64,000 nucleotides of DNA, taken from positions 2,108,001 to 2,172,000 of the forward strand of contig NZ_BMFT01000001.1 in the NCBI RefSeq assembly GCF_014639155.1, given 5' to 3'. A program made the position numbers and the translations under genes. Every line of letters begins with the position of its first letter. Position 1 is the stretch's first letter. This DNA is from Paenibacillus segetis (GTDB lineage Bacteria; Bacillota; Bacilli; Paenibacillales; Paenibacillaceae). Positions 41,164-50,902 of this stretch are shown here, in pieces. The notes beneath the pieces were generated by a model that was given only the letters and a program-made list of their open reading frames with translations, searched no databases and was not told the origin of the DNA.

Positions 41164-42720
41164 CTAAAACACCTTAGTCGTCCAGGATTCACAGTTCCAT
41201 GTGTCTGTAACGATATCTCTATAAAATTCCGGTTCGTGGGAAATCAACAGGATGCTGCCTTTATAGGATTTGAGTGCACGTTTAAGTTCATCTTTCGCAT
41301 CTACATCCAAGTGGTTCGTAGGCTCGTCCAATACGAGCAAATTGGTTTCGCGGTTGATCAGTTTACACAGACGTACCTTCGCCTTCTCACCACCACTAAG
41401 AACAGCGATCTTGCTCTCAATATGCTTGGTAGTAAGACCACACTTAGCTAACGCTGCACGTACTTCGAACTGAGAATATGAAGGGAATTCATTCCATACT
41501 TCTTCAATACACGTATTGTAGTTGGCATCCTTCATCTCTTGTTCAAAATATCCAATATCCAGGTTCTCACCAAGCTGAACAGATCCAGACAAAGCTGGGA
41601 TTTCTCCTAAGATGCTACGAAGCAAGGTTGTTTTACCAATCCCGTTTGCACCGACTAGCGCGATTTTTTGGCCGCGTTCCATCCGTAGATCGAGTGGTCT
41701 TGATAGCGGACTATCATAACCGATGACGAGGTCCTTCGTTTCAAAGACCATTTTTCCAGAAGCTCTAGAATACATAAAGTTGAATTGTGGTTTTGGTTTT
41801 TCCTTCGCCAGTTCGATAACATCCATCTTATCGAGCTTCTTCTGTCTCGACATAGCCATGTTTCGTGTAGCTACACTTGCTTTGTTACGCGCAACAAAGT
41901 CTTTCAAATCGGCGATTTCCTGCTGTTGTCTCTTATATGCAGACTCAAGCTGTGATTTTTTCATTTCGTAAACCTGTTGGAAGTAGTCGTAATCTCCTAC
42001 ATAACGGTTTAACTCTTGATTCTCCATGTGGTAGATCAAGTTAATGACGCTGTTTAGGAACGGAATATCATGCGAAATAAGAATGAATGCATTCTCGTAG
42101 CCTTGCAAGTAACGCGTCAACCAATCAATATGAACCTCATCAAGATAGTTTGTTGGCTCGTCGAGGAGTAGAATATCCGGTTTTTCAAGCAAAAGCTTTG
42201 CTAATAATACCTTTGTCCGTTGTCCCCCACTAAGGTCATTAACATCCTTGTCCAGTCCAATATCGGTAATACCCAGACCACGTGCAGTTTCTTCGATCTT
42301 GGCATCGATCATGTAGAAATCTTGATTCGTGAGTGTGTCCTGAATCGTTCCAACATCTTCGAGCATTTGATCTAGTTCTTCAGGCGACACATCCCCCATC
42401 TTACCGTACATGTCGTTCATCTCTTGCTCCATATCGAATAGATATTGGAAAGCTCCCTTAAGTACATCACGGATTGTCATGCCTTGGGTAAGCACTGCAT
42501 GTTGATCGAGATAGCCAACACGTACACGTTTGGACCATTCTACTTTTCCTTCATCGGGCTGGAGTTTTCCCGTGATGATGTTCATAAAAGTGGATTTACC
42601 TTCCCCGTTCGCACCAATGAGTCCAATATGCTCACCTTTGAGGAGGCGGAAGGATACGTCAGTAAATATAGCACGGTCTCCAAAGCCGTGACTTAGTCGT
42701 TCTACGTTTAATATACTCAT
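41164..42720 (-). CDS. ABC-F ATPase (translation factor type)
   Basis: The 518-residue protein has two ABC ATPase domains without membrane segments. The first has GANGEGKST, signature LSGGQRTK and LLLDEPTNYLD; the second has GANGIGKTT, LSGGEKAK and LVLDEPTNHLD. A basic linker with an arm region joins them (about 235-320), as in ribosome-binding ABC-F proteins. The plan is closest to the housekeeping YkpA/YbiT-like group rather than to clear antibiotic-resistance ABC-F proteins. It stands alone and has no evident leader attenuator. Confidence 0.9.
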   Translation of the reverse strand: MSILNVERLSHGFGDRAIFTDVSFRLLKGEHIGLIGANGEGKSTFMNIITGKLQPDEGKVEWSKRVRVGYLDQHAVLTQGMTIRDVLKGAFQYLFDMEQEMNDMYGKMGDVSPEELDQMLEDVGTIQDTLTNQDFYMIDAKIEETARGLGITDIGLDKDVNDLSGGQRTKVLLAKLLLEKPDILLLDEPTNYLDEVHIDWLTRYLQGYENAFILISHDIPFLNSVINLIYHMENQELNRYVGDYDYFQQVYEMKKSQLESAYKRQQQEIADLKDFVARNKASVATRNMAMSRQKKLDKMDVIELAKEKPKPQFNFMYSRASGKMVFETKDLVIGYDSPLSRPLDLRMERGQKIALVGANGIGKTTLLRSILGEIPALSGSVQLGENLDIGYFEQEMKDANYNTCIEEVWNEFPSYSQFEVRAALAKCGLTTKHIESKIAVLSGGEKAKVRLCKLINRETNLLVLDEPTNHLDVDAKDELKRALKSYKGSILLISHEPEFYRDIVTDTWNCESWTTKVF

Positions 42721-42809
42721 GTATTGTTGACACCTTTTCTTTTATATACTTTTTTCTCGTTATATTATAAGCGGTATAGGGGGAATAACTCAATGCAAAA
42801 CACAAATAA

Positions 42810-42826
42810 GGGTGCTAAGCGCACCC
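42810..42826 (-). terminator. Terminator after aldo-keto reductase gene
   Basis: GGGTGC pairs with GCACCC around a five-base loop; minus-strand tail TTATTTGTGTTTT. It lies 25 bases past the stop at 42851. Confidence 0.6.
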
Positions 42827-42850
42827 CTATCTTCCACTCAACCTATTTCA

Positions 42851-43840
42851 TTAAGCCAATATCGCATCAATATGTGATAATTCTTCGTCCGTAAAGGACA
42901 GGTTGTTGATCGTACCTACGGCATCTTCAATTTGGCTGACCTTGCTTGCCCCGATTAACGCCGAAGTTACTATACCATCTCGTAGTACCCAGGCCAGTGC
43001 CATTTGAGAAAGCTTCTGTCCACGCTCTGCAGCCAAATCGTTTAGCTTAGATACTTTAGCGATCACTTCTTCTGTTAATTCATTCGGATTCATAAATACG
43101 CTTGGTCCTGCTGCTCTGGAGTCTGGAGCGATGCCATATAAATAACGATCCGTCAATATCCCTTTGTGCAGTGGTGAGAACGCAATAGAACCGATTCCCT
43201 CATTCTCTAACGTCTGAAGTAACCCTTGTTCAGGACCTCTTCCCATCATAGAATACTGTGGTTGGTGTATCAGACACGGAGTACCAAGTCTCTTCAGTAT
43301 TTGTGAAGCTTCAAGGGTCATTTCAGGTGAATAATTAGAAAGTCCGACATACAGAGCTTTACCTTGACGAACGATCAAATCTAAGGCTGACATAGTCTCT
43401 TCAAGCGGTGTATCCTGATCTGGTCTATGATGATAGTAAATATCAACATAATCAAGTCCCATTCTTTTCAGGCTTTGATCAAGACTCGCGACTAAACTTT
43501 TCTTTGATCCCCATTCTCCATAAGGACCTGGCCACATGTAATAACCGGCCTTAGTAGATATGATCATTTCATCACGGTAGGCTTTCATATCATCTTGTAG
43601 AATACGACCGAAAGTCTCCTCTGCTGAGCCAGCTGGTGGTCCATAATTGTTAGCCAGGTCGAAATGAGTGATGCCTAGATCAAATGCTCTTCTGATCATG
43701 GCTCGTCCATTCTCATATTTATCAATGCCACCGAAATTATGCCATAGTCCTAATGAAATCGCCGGAAGCTTCAATCCGCTATTCCCGCATCTTCGATATG
43801 TCATCATTTCATATCTTTTATCATCTGCTGTATATACCAT
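42851..43840 (-). CDS. Aldo/keto reductase, YghZ-like
   Basis: The 329-residue (beta/alpha)8 NADPH-dependent reductase has catalytic Asp/Tyr in FDLANNYGPPAGSAEE, the Lys in ISTKAGY and the His in YYHHRPD. The WHNFGG opening and the GYYMWPGPYGEWGSKK insertion match the YghZ/Gpr branch (L-glyceraldehyde-3-phosphate reductase, methylglyoxal detoxification). The start taken is the first ATG; a second Met lies at residue 12. The divergent AraC regulator gene is not adjacent enough to imply a regulatory link. Confidence 0.9.
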   Translation of the reverse strand: MVYTADDKRYEMMTYRRCGNSGLKLPAISLGLWHNFGGIDKYENGRAMIRRAFDLGITHFDLANNYGPPAGSAEETFGRILQDDMKAYRDEMIISTKAGYYMWPGPYGEWGSKKSLVASLDQSLKRMGLDYVDIYYHHRPDQDTPLEETMSALDLIVRQGKALYVGLSNYSPEMTLEASQILKRLGTPCLIHQPQYSMMGRGPEQGLLQTLENEGIGSIAFSPLHKGILTDRYLYGIAPDSRAAGPSVFMNPNELTEEVIAKVSKLNDLAAERGQKLSQMALAWVLRDGIVTSALIGASKVSQIEDAVGTINNLSFTDEELSHIDAILA

Positions 43841-43943
43841 ACTTATCTCTCCTTCAATACTGATAGACCTATTGTATCGATTGTTCTAGGATTATCCCAT
43901 ATCAAAAAGGATGACAAGTATGGACTAATGTCTGATTACGATT

Positions 43944-44771
43944 TCAAGGAAGGTTGAATTTACTCGGTGGTTGTCCTTTTACCTTCTTAAACATCCGCGA
44001 GAACAATAGAGGGTCTTGATAACCGACGGACCTTGCTACCTCACCTACCGTATAATTACCTGTACTTAATAACTCACAAGCTTTGTCCATACGATAATGC
44101 AACAAATATTCACGAGGAGGTATATCAAGTGCTTTCTTAAATACAACACTAAGATGCTTGCGATCGATCCCCATGCTATCAGCATGATTTGCTATAGAAA
44201 TATCTTCACAGTAGTGGGTATGCAGAAATTCTAGCGTTTGGTGAACGTATCGATCTTGTTCCCTCGACATCGTCTTATTTGAAGTATTATTCGCTGTCGC
44301 TTCTATCCATACCGCCAAAAATTCGTAGAAAATACTATTCAATCGCAAATCCAGAGCGTTCTTTGAGGAGGAGGCGCCAGATAATTGATCGTATAATATT
44401 GGCATGATTTTATTGTCCATTGGAAAAACAGGTCTCGTGGGAGTGAGAGATGTTCGACTTAGCAGCTCTGGAACATCACGTCCTTCAAATCCAATCCATG
44501 AATAAGTCCATGGTTCAACATGGTCTGCTTCATAGTAATAGAGCACATTGGGACAGATTAAGAATCCTTGCCCTGCTACTAGCTCTTGAGTTTCCGAGCC
44601 AACACGTACAATTCCTTTACCTTTATGTACAAAATGGATTTTGTATACATCTCTCACTCCGGGTCCTACAGCATGTCCAGGAACACAATCTTCTTTGCCC
44701 CAAAAAAGAAGATGAAGATTCGGGGGATCTTCATCCAGTGAACGAAATGGATTATATTGGAATATGGCCAT
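43944..44771 (-). CDS. AraC-family regulator with cupin domain
   Basis: The 275-residue protein has an N-terminal AraC-type sugar-binding cupin domain (about 15-150, with IHFVHKGKGIVRVG and LICPNVLYYYEAD) and two C-terminal helix-turn-helix motifs (ISIANHADSMGIDRKHLSVVFKK; GEVARSVGYQDPLLFSRMFKKVKG). Family members activate sugar uptake or hydrolysis genes upon ligand binding. The neighbouring aldo-keto reductase gene lies downstream, same strand, and might be a target. No dedicated sugar gene adjoins. Confidence 0.88.
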   Translation of the reverse strand: MAIFQYNPFRSLDEDPPNLHLLFWGKEDCVPGHAVGPGVRDVYKIHFVHKGKGIVRVGSETQELVAGQGFLICPNVLYYYEADHVEPWTYSWIGFEGRDVPELLSRTSLTPTRPVFPMDNKIMPILYDQLSGASSSKNALDLRLNSIFYEFLAVWIEATANNTSNKTMSREQDRYVHQTLEFLHTHYCEDISIANHADSMGIDRKHLSVVFKKALDIPPREYLLHYRMDKACELLSTGNYTVGEVARSVGYQDPLLFSRMFKKVKGQPPSKFNLP

Positions 44772-44827
44772 ACCTTTAAAAGCCCCCTTGATCAGTATTT
44801 CTTAGTCTCTAGTTTAACTTAAGCGTC

Positions 44828-45499
44828 TCAGACAGGCCACAATTCTTGATAATAAGCCATATCCCAAAATTTATAATGGAATTTAGCTGTAATGATAAAA
44901 AACTCTTCTAACCGAGCTAGTTCCTCTTCCGACTTCCCTTGTGCTAATTGGTCCATTAGATTAATGCACCATTCAGTGAGCTTAACATATTCTTCTGAGC
45001 TATATGCGAGGACCCAATCCCGATAAATCGTATTGTTCAAGACTACTGGAAAATTGGCTAGGCTGGTTCCCATCTCACAGTAGCTCCAAAGACAAGGTAA
45101 CATAGTAGCAAGTACCTCAATGAACGTACCTTGATTCGCAGCATCCAACATATACTTAGTAAATGCCAACGTTGTTGGTGCTGGCTGGGTGGCTTCCAAT
45201 TCTTCTCTAGTAATATTGAATCGTTCCGCATACTGTCTATAAAGCTCCATCTCACCTATTAGACTTGAATGAAGCATCTCTCTAAATTTACTCATCGTTT
45301 CTAAATCTGGGGCCTTCATGGCAAATAGAGCGAACATTTTAGATGAATAAATGAGATACATATAATCTTGAGTCAAAAAATATCTGAAACGATCAGGGGA
45401 GAGTGTTCCTTCACTCAACTCCATAGTAAATGGATGTACATAAAATTTCTCTCGGATACTTTCCACCGAAAGATATAATCTTTCACTAAACCGCATCAT
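44828..45499 (-). CDS. tenA: Aminopyrimidine aminohydrolase TenA (thiaminase II)
   Basis: Hydrolyses aminopyrimidine breakdown products of thiamin so the pyrimidine can be salvaged. The 223-residue helical protein has nucleophile C136 in MLPCLWSYCEMG, D45 in TQDYMYL and the C-terminal Glu in LEEFFIITAKFHYKFWDMAY. GAGGAG lies eight bases before the ATG. It is a single gene behind a TPP riboswitch with a terminator, so it is switched off when thiamin pyrophosphate is plentiful. No other thi genes are in the window. Confidence 0.93.
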   Translation of the reverse strand: MMRFSERLYLSVESIREKFYVHPFTMELSEGTLSPDRFRYFLTQDYMYLIYSSKMFALFAMKAPDLETMSKFREMLHSSLIGEMELYRQYAERFNITREELEATQPAPTTLAFTKYMLDAANQGTFIEVLATMLPCLWSYCEMGTSLANFPVVLNNTIYRDWVLAYSSEEYVKLTEWCINLMDQLAQGKSEEELARLEEFFIITAKFHYKFWDMAYYQELWPV

Positions 45500-45563
45500 A
45501 TCTTTGGCTCCTCTTCATCGTAAATTACCCAGAAATAGATTAGTTAAATTGAGGTATATACGA

Positions 45564-45690
45564 ACAAAAAACACTATGCCTAAGCACAGTGTTTACACAC
45601 AGGTCCCTACGCTGGCATTATCCAACAGGTTCGAACGGTCTACGACGGTGTAGTCGTACTCTCAGCTTGCTTCCGCAGGCTCCCACCATT
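45564..45690 (-). promoter_or_regulatory. TPP riboswitch with terminator, upstream of tenA
   Basis: The minus strand shows the thi-box hallmarks: GCTGAGAG (pyrimidine-sensor side) and ATAATGCCAGCGTAGGGA (pyrophosphate side), with closing GGTGGGA/TCC pairs, at 45690-45601. An expression platform follows. AACACTGTGC (45593-45584) pairs with GCATAGTGTT (45579-45570) over ten pairs, then TTTTTT. TPP binding would favour this terminator. Confidence 0.93.
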
Positions 45691-45738
45691 TTTTTCCGAG
45701 ATTTATTCTAAATGCTTTAACGAAATAAAGCAATCTTT

Positions 45739-47463
45739 TTATATTTTTTCTGGGGCCTGTAGACCAATTAAACGTAAACCGTTCTGCAACGTAATTTTCA
45801 CAGCTTGAACCAATGCAAGACGTACGTTGCGTAAAGCCAGTTCCTCAACTAGTATCGGACTATCGTGATAGAACCGATTAAATGCTTGAGCTAAATCAAC
45901 AAGATAGCGACTGATCAATGACGGTTCAAGCTTTACTAAGGCCAGTTCTATCGTTTCGGGAAATAAAGAAAGCGCCTTTAGCAAGTTGAACTCCGTTTCG
46001 TTGTGCAGAAGAGCAGGATCATAGTCAACATTACTTTGCCCACGGGGAAGTGTCCCTTCCGCAGAATCAATGGCCTTTCGTAGAACACTGCAAGCACGGG
46101 CATGCGTGTATTGAACATATGGTCCTGTTTCCCCTTCAAAGCTAAGTGCTTCTTCCCAGGAGAACACGATATCCTTGATCCGGTTACCACTTAGATCATT
46201 AAAGATTACGGCGCCAACGCCCACCTGCTTCGCGATTTCTTCTTTATTGTCTAAATTCGGGTTCTTCGCTTCAATAATCTCCTTTATTTTAAGAATCGCC
46301 TGCTGCAGCAAATCCTCCAGCTTGATGACATTTCCTTTACGAGTAGAGAAACCGCTACCTTCCAAACTGACACGACCAAACGGTACATGGACTAAATCCT
46401 TTGCCCACGGGTAGTCCATCAATTCAATGATCTTGAACCACTGCTGGAAGTGCAAGTTCTGCGAATAATCCGTCACATAAATAGCTTTGTCAAAGTGATA
46501 CGTTTCTTGTCTATAAATTGCGGCTGTCACATCACGCGTATGATATAACGAACTACCATCTTTCTTGAGCATCAAAGCAGGTGCCATATTGAATGAATCC
46601 AAACGAACTAACCAAGCACCCTGGTCCTCTTCCAACAAATTTTGCTCTTTAAGCTGTTGAATTACGGGGTCCATTTTATCGTTATAGAAGCTTTCACCCG
46701 CATAACTGTCAAATCGAACATCCAATAGATCATAAATTTTCTGAAATTCCTTCATACTAATATCAATAAACCAATTCCATAGATGTAAAGCTTCTGAATC
46801 TCCCTGCTCCATCTTTACGAACCAAGCACGAGCTTCATCATCTAATGCCGAATCTTTCTCCACTTCCTGATGGAATTTAACATATAACCTAAATAACTCG
46901 TCTATGGCGTCACGTTCAATATCCTCCGCATTGCCCCAACGTTGATATGCAACGATTAATTTACCAAACTGAGTTCCCCAGTCTCCGAGATGATTCACAC
47001 CTACACATTTGTATCCAAGAAATGAATAGATTTGATACAGCGCATTACCTATTACTGTTGATCTCAAATGTCCTACATGGAAAGGCTTCGCAATATTAGG
47101 TGAAGAATAATCAATAACAATGGTTCGTCCTTGGCCGATATCACGAGAACCATACCGCTCTCCTTTGTTTAAAATATCGGATATAACGGTTTTGGCGAAT
47201 TGCTCTTGATTGATGTAAAAATTTAAATATCCTGAGACGGACTCCATTCGTTCAACCGCTGTGATATTGATTTGTTCCTTTAATTGTTCAGCAATCTGGA
47301 CGGGTGCCTTACGAAGTAATTTACTTAAACTGAAACAGGGTAGTGAAATATCTCCCATTTCAGATTTTGCAGGATATTCTAGCATTAACATCATGTCTTC
47401 TGTTGAGATGTCCTCAATCAAAGCAGAAACTTCGTCGGCAATAAGTTTTTTATAGTGTTGCAT
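45739..47463 (-). CDS. argS: Arginyl-tRNA synthetase
   Basis: Charges tRNA-Arg. The 574-residue class I synthetase has the Arg-specific N-terminal domain, HIGH-type HVGH in NIAKPFHVGHLRS (about 125-137), a degenerate KMSKS region STRKGNVIKL as usual in ArgS, and the C-terminal DALR anticodon-binding domain ending RLIGLQAPEKI. AAGGGTGG precedes the ATG. It is controlled by a T-box leader, so expression should rise when uncharged tRNA-Arg accumulates. Many Paenibacillus relatives have another argS, so this could be a second copy. Confidence 0.95.
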   Translation of the reverse strand: MQHYKKLIADEVSALIEDISTEDMMLMLEYPAKSEMGDISLPCFSLSKLLRKAPVQIAEQLKEQINITAVERMESVSGYLNFYINQEQFAKTVISDILNKGERYGSRDIGQGRTIVIDYSSPNIAKPFHVGHLRSTVIGNALYQIYSFLGYKCVGVNHLGDWGTQFGKLIVAYQRWGNAEDIERDAIDELFRLYVKFHQEVEKDSALDDEARAWFVKMEQGDSEALHLWNWFIDISMKEFQKIYDLLDVRFDSYAGESFYNDKMDPVIQQLKEQNLLEEDQGAWLVRLDSFNMAPALMLKKDGSSLYHTRDVTAAIYRQETYHFDKAIYVTDYSQNLHFQQWFKIIELMDYPWAKDLVHVPFGRVSLEGSGFSTRKGNVIKLEDLLQQAILKIKEIIEAKNPNLDNKEEIAKQVGVGAVIFNDLSGNRIKDIVFSWEEALSFEGETGPYVQYTHARACSVLRKAIDSAEGTLPRGQSNVDYDPALLHNETEFNLLKALSLFPETIELALVKLEPSLISRYLVDLAQAFNRFYHDSPILVEELALRNVRLALVQAVKITLQNGLRLIGLQAPEKI

Positions 47464-47486
47464 AGTTCCACCCTTCCTATATTTTG

Positions 47487-47727
47487 TTATACAAAAAAGC
47501 TCTCGCCTCTAAATAAGAGACGAGAGCTTCTAGCTTCCCGTGGTACCACTCTAAGTGTTAAATTCATCATTTAACCACTCTACTTTGATAACGGTCTATG
47601 ACCGGATTTACCTACTGAAAAAGGGGTTCGGCAAATCATTTCCAGGGTCCGCTTCACTCATCATTTCTGCACCGGCTTCCACCTACCCGGCTCGCTGTGA
47701 CTAGAAGGTAATGAGTTACTGTCCCTT
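47487..47727 (-). promoter_or_regulatory. T-box leader of argS
   Basis: The conserved T-box AGAGTGGTACCACGG (about 47551-47537) is followed by a terminator (AAGCTCTCGTCTCT paired with AGAGGCGAGAGCTT, then TTTTTT). Stem I landmarks include AGCGAGCCGGG with the GGTGGAAG loop and GGGACAGTAACTCAT pairing with ATGAGT-loop-CCC. The loop opposite AGTA reads GAAGCGGA, placing CGG (47651-47649) as the likely Arg specifier codon. Confidence 0.9.
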
Positions 47728-47796
47728 TCATTAATGTTCTTCATTATTCATATTCAAATGCAGATTGTATGTAGATCATAGTTTATACTTTTTAAA

Positions 47797-47825
47797 TTTA
47801 TACCGAATATCAGAGTCGATGTCAA
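47797..47825 (-). promoter_or_regulatory. SigA promoter of argS leader
   Basis: TTGACA (47825-47820), 17-base gap, TATAAA (47802-47797). The predicted transcript would start near 47790 and carry a leader of about 330 bases including the whole T-box. Confidence 0.75.
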
Positions 47826-47828
47826 GAA

Positions 47829-49508
47829 TCATTTGCCGCTCTCGACCATTCGAGTCACTTCCGATGTGATCTTATCCCCCCCAAGCCTTTTCCAATCTAC
47901 TACGAAATCATCAAATGCACTGATCGGTAAGTCCCCAACGATGATATTCAGAAATGTTTCATTCTCCAGCTTCTCTAGCTTTGCCCAATTGTCTTTCATG
48001 GACAAGGTTGTACCAAAAAACACACTACGTACCTGTTCCATCGGTGTAGAAGCAAGAACACCCGCACCATATTCATAAGCATTGGCTACTTTCCAGCCCT
48101 CCATATTTTTCTTAGGCTGTTCTTTCTCAGTCATCCATTGCTGATAGATTTGCTTCGTTTCGGCATCTAAAGTTTCAGGATCCACTTTTCCATGAAGGGC
48201 CTGTTGTATTATGGAGTAACGTTTCTCTATAGCATCAGAATAGTCAATTAATAAATCAAATGGATAGTAATGTCGGGTTTGAATCCCTAATTGGGCCGCA
48301 AAATCATCCAATTTAGCAACATCCTCATTAGGGTCCAACCTTCGCTCTAGACGTGTGAAGGCATTTAATAGTTTAATCACTGCTTCCGGATGCTCATACC
48401 CTTTGCGTACAACCAAATAACGGTCGGTAACCGATGCCATATGTGTGACGAACTTCTGATCCACATCCAGTGGGGCCGCAAAAGCTCGCCATTCTGATTT
48501 CGTATCCGCAGATACAGCTTCGACTAATGGCCAATAAGGTGCCCACCATGGACCAAAGAACATCCCCGCCTGACCATCCAGAATTGGATCCCAAGTTTCT
48601 TTATACAGAGCAAATTGCTTATCAATAAGTCCTCTTTTATACCAATCTGCTAACTTGGACAAGGCATCTTTATTCTCGGGAGCAATTGAGCCGTATATAA
48701 CATTTCCATCTTTATCCTTGATCCAATTCTTAGGAAATGCATGGTATGAATTAAATATGGCATCATATCCATTCATCTGTGGTTTGGTGCCGTAGACAAC
48801 ACCTTTATACCCCGTAAGACCTACCGTATCCCTTTTCCCATTGCCATCTGGATCACGATCGATGAACGCTTTAGCGATTTCTTCAACATCATCAAGGCTC
48901 TTAGGAGCTTGTAAATTAAGTTTATCCAGCCAGTCTTGACGGATCCAGAGTAGTGTTGGAGAATCCGAATTAAGCGCCACATTGGGTAATCCGAACAGCT
49001 TACCTCTTCTTGTTGCTTCAGCTAATGCAACTCCCTGCGTAGAATCATACATATCTTTGATCAGGTCTGAACCATATTGTTCAAAGGTAGCAGTTAAATC
49101 CTCTATCTTTCCTTGATCAATCAATTCCATAAGCTGATTACGAGTGACAACCATCGCATCGGGTAGATCCTCACTCTCAATGGCGAGATCCACTTTCTGC
49201 ACATAGGCCTCGTCGCCTTTAGCTTCCCAAGCATGGATCACTTTAATATTCGTGATATCTTCAAGATACCGTGTGATAGGATTATTATCATTCGTATCGC
49301 CAGTCATTAACTTAGAATCGGGGATTTTGAACCCAATCCTTACTACAACTTGGTTATCATATACTCCATAAGCGGGGTCTTCCTTCATACTAATTCTACC
49401 GTCATGCCCGTCGTTCCCGGCTGATTGGGTGCCTTTTTGACATGAACTTAGGATCATGACAAATATCAAAATCAATGTCAATGGAAGAGTCTTGCTTGTA
49501 GCTTTCAT
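47829..49508 (-). CDS. Extracellular sugar-binding lipoprotein, second copy
   Basis: The 559-residue lipoprotein has a lipobox LSSC near residue 23 and is a group-1 solute-binding protein of the LplA type. It has a DRDPDGNGKRDTVGLTG calcium-loop-like segment (about 220-235) and FFGPWWAPYWPL. Its start overlaps the YesN-type regulator stop by four bases, making it the last gene of the importer operon. With another binding protein earlier in the operon, it may capture a different oligosaccharide or work as a signal receptor for the kinase. Confidence 0.85.
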   Translation of the reverse strand: MKATSKTLPLTLILIFVMILSSCQKGTQSAGNDGHDGRISMKEDPAYGVYDNQVVVRIGFKIPDSKLMTGDTNDNNPITRYLEDITNIKVIHAWEAKGDEAYVQKVDLAIESEDLPDAMVVTRNQLMELIDQGKIEDLTATFEQYGSDLIKDMYDSTQGVALAEATRRGKLFGLPNVALNSDSPTLLWIRQDWLDKLNLQAPKSLDDVEEIAKAFIDRDPDGNGKRDTVGLTGYKGVVYGTKPQMNGYDAIFNSYHAFPKNWIKDKDGNVIYGSIAPENKDALSKLADWYKRGLIDKQFALYKETWDPILDGQAGMFFGPWWAPYWPLVEAVSADTKSEWRAFAAPLDVDQKFVTHMASVTDRYLVVRKGYEHPEAVIKLLNAFTRLERRLDPNEDVAKLDDFAAQLGIQTRHYYPFDLLIDYSDAIEKRYSIIQQALHGKVDPETLDAETKQIYQQWMTEKEQPKKNMEGWKVANAYEYGAGVLASTPMEQVRSVFFGTTLSMKDNWAKLEKLENETFLNIIVGDLPISAFDDFVVDWKRLGGDKITSEVTRMVESGK

Positions 49509-50902
49509 AATTTTCCTCCATCACATCGGAATTCATTTGGTAATTTCCCCACACGCTCGCGAAACAGCTTGCTGAAATAACGATCATCCTCGAATCCTGC
49601 CAAAGAAGCAACTTCATATACGGGGTAAGTGGTCTCAAGTAATAGGGATTTTGCAAGATTCAGTCGCATTTGGCGAAGCTTCTCACCAAAAGTCTCCCCG
49701 GCAAATCTAGTGAAGCATTGGCTGAAATAGCTACGGCTCATATTAATATGTGCGGCGACATCGGCCTGGTTTATTTTCTCTCCAGCATGTCGATTCATAT
49801 AGAGAATAGCCTTTATAAGACAGAACATAACTTCCTTAGTCAGCGAAAGTTCAACCATTCGTCTCTGCATTTGATCAGAGAAGCGGCGCAACCAAGTCTT
49901 CCAATGAGACCAGGTAATATTTCGTTCAATTGCAGCCTTTAATTGCACGATCTCATCGGAGCTAAATAATAGACCTTCCCAAGTTTGGCATAGCATGTGT
50001 CCAAATGTACTCAATACGGCTGCAGTCGGTCGATGTTTCCATACTTTATGAACAAAGAGCTCCCACTCAGTAGAATCCAAAGCCCATCTCAAATCATCTG
50101 CTTCTGCAAGTACATTCATCGTAAGCTCCATTGGTTTAGCATTGGGATGAATCATATCATGGTAGGTAAAAGTGATCAGACCTTCATTATCAGCCGCGTA
50201 GAATAGCATTTGAGGCAGATTATATTGTAAGGTGCGATTGACGGTCTCTAAGGCATGATTGGCAAGGCCCGTCACCACGACAGTCTGCCAGCGGCCTTCC
50301 AGATGATTCTTAATTTCATTCTGCAGTTCTTCCTTCGGAATGGAATGAACCAACGGCGACATCCACATATCATCTAGCACCAATAATTGATTTCGACGTA
50401 CAACCGTTAATTGATACAAATCGCGTTCTTGGTTGTTTAAGAACAATGGAGTAAATATGAGGGCAGAATCGGCATTCATCATTTTCTCCTGGCCTACCAT
50501 AGGAACAGATCGACGGGAGTCCTCCCAATTGATTCGATCTACGATGCGACGAATCACAATATCCGCATTCTCAACTTCAAGTAACGTCTTCACAATATAA
50601 TCGACGGCTCCAAGACGTAGAGCTTCCTGTACATAATCGAATTCATGATGACAAGTCAATACAACGGAGAATATGGAAGGAAAGCACTGTCTGACATGTC
50701 TTATAAGATCAAATCCAGACATACCTGGCATCGTAATATCGACAAATAACAAATCCACTTCCCTTTGCTCGAGAAGTTCTAGTGCTGCTTTGCCATCTCC
50801 CGCCTCACCGACAATAATGATTCCAAGAGATGCCCAATCAATTAGCGATATAAATCCCTTACGTACAAGTCTCTCATCGTCAACGACCACGGCTCTAATC
50901 AT
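49505..50902 (-). CDS. YesN-type response regulator (receiver + AraC domain)
   Basis: The 465-residue protein has a receiver domain (about 1-120) with DDE at 8-10, phospho-Asp in LLFVDITMPGMSGF and Lys in IVKTLLEVE. An unassigned middle of about 220 residues follows, then AraC-type DNA-binding helices at the end (INQADVAAHINMSRSYFSQCF; VYEVASLAGFEDDRYFSKLFRERVGKLP). It overlaps the kinase gene by eight bases. Such pairs respond to external oligosaccharides and activate the linked ABC importer genes. Confidence 0.9.
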   Translation of the reverse strand: MIRAVVVDDERLVRKGFISLIDWASLGIIIVGEAGDGKAALELLEQREVDLLFVDITMPGMSGFDLIRHVRQCFPSIFSVVLTCHHEFDYVQEALRLGAVDYIVKTLLEVENADIVIRRIVDRINWEDSRRSVPMVGQEKMMNADSALIFTPLFLNNQERDLYQLTVVRRNQLLVLDDMWMSPLVHSIPKEELQNEIKNHLEGRWQTVVVTGLANHALETVNRTLQYNLPQMLFYAADNEGLITFTYHDMIHPNAKPMELTMNVLAEADDLRWALDSTEWELFVHKVWKHRPTAAVLSTFGHMLCQTWEGLLFSSDEIVQLKAAIERNITWSHWKTWLRRFSDQMQRRMVELSLTKEVMFCLIKAILYMNRHAGEKINQADVAAHINMSRSYFSQCFTRFAGETFGEKLRQMRLNLAKSLLLETTYPVYEVASLAGFEDDRYFSKLFRERVGKLPNEFRCDGGKL

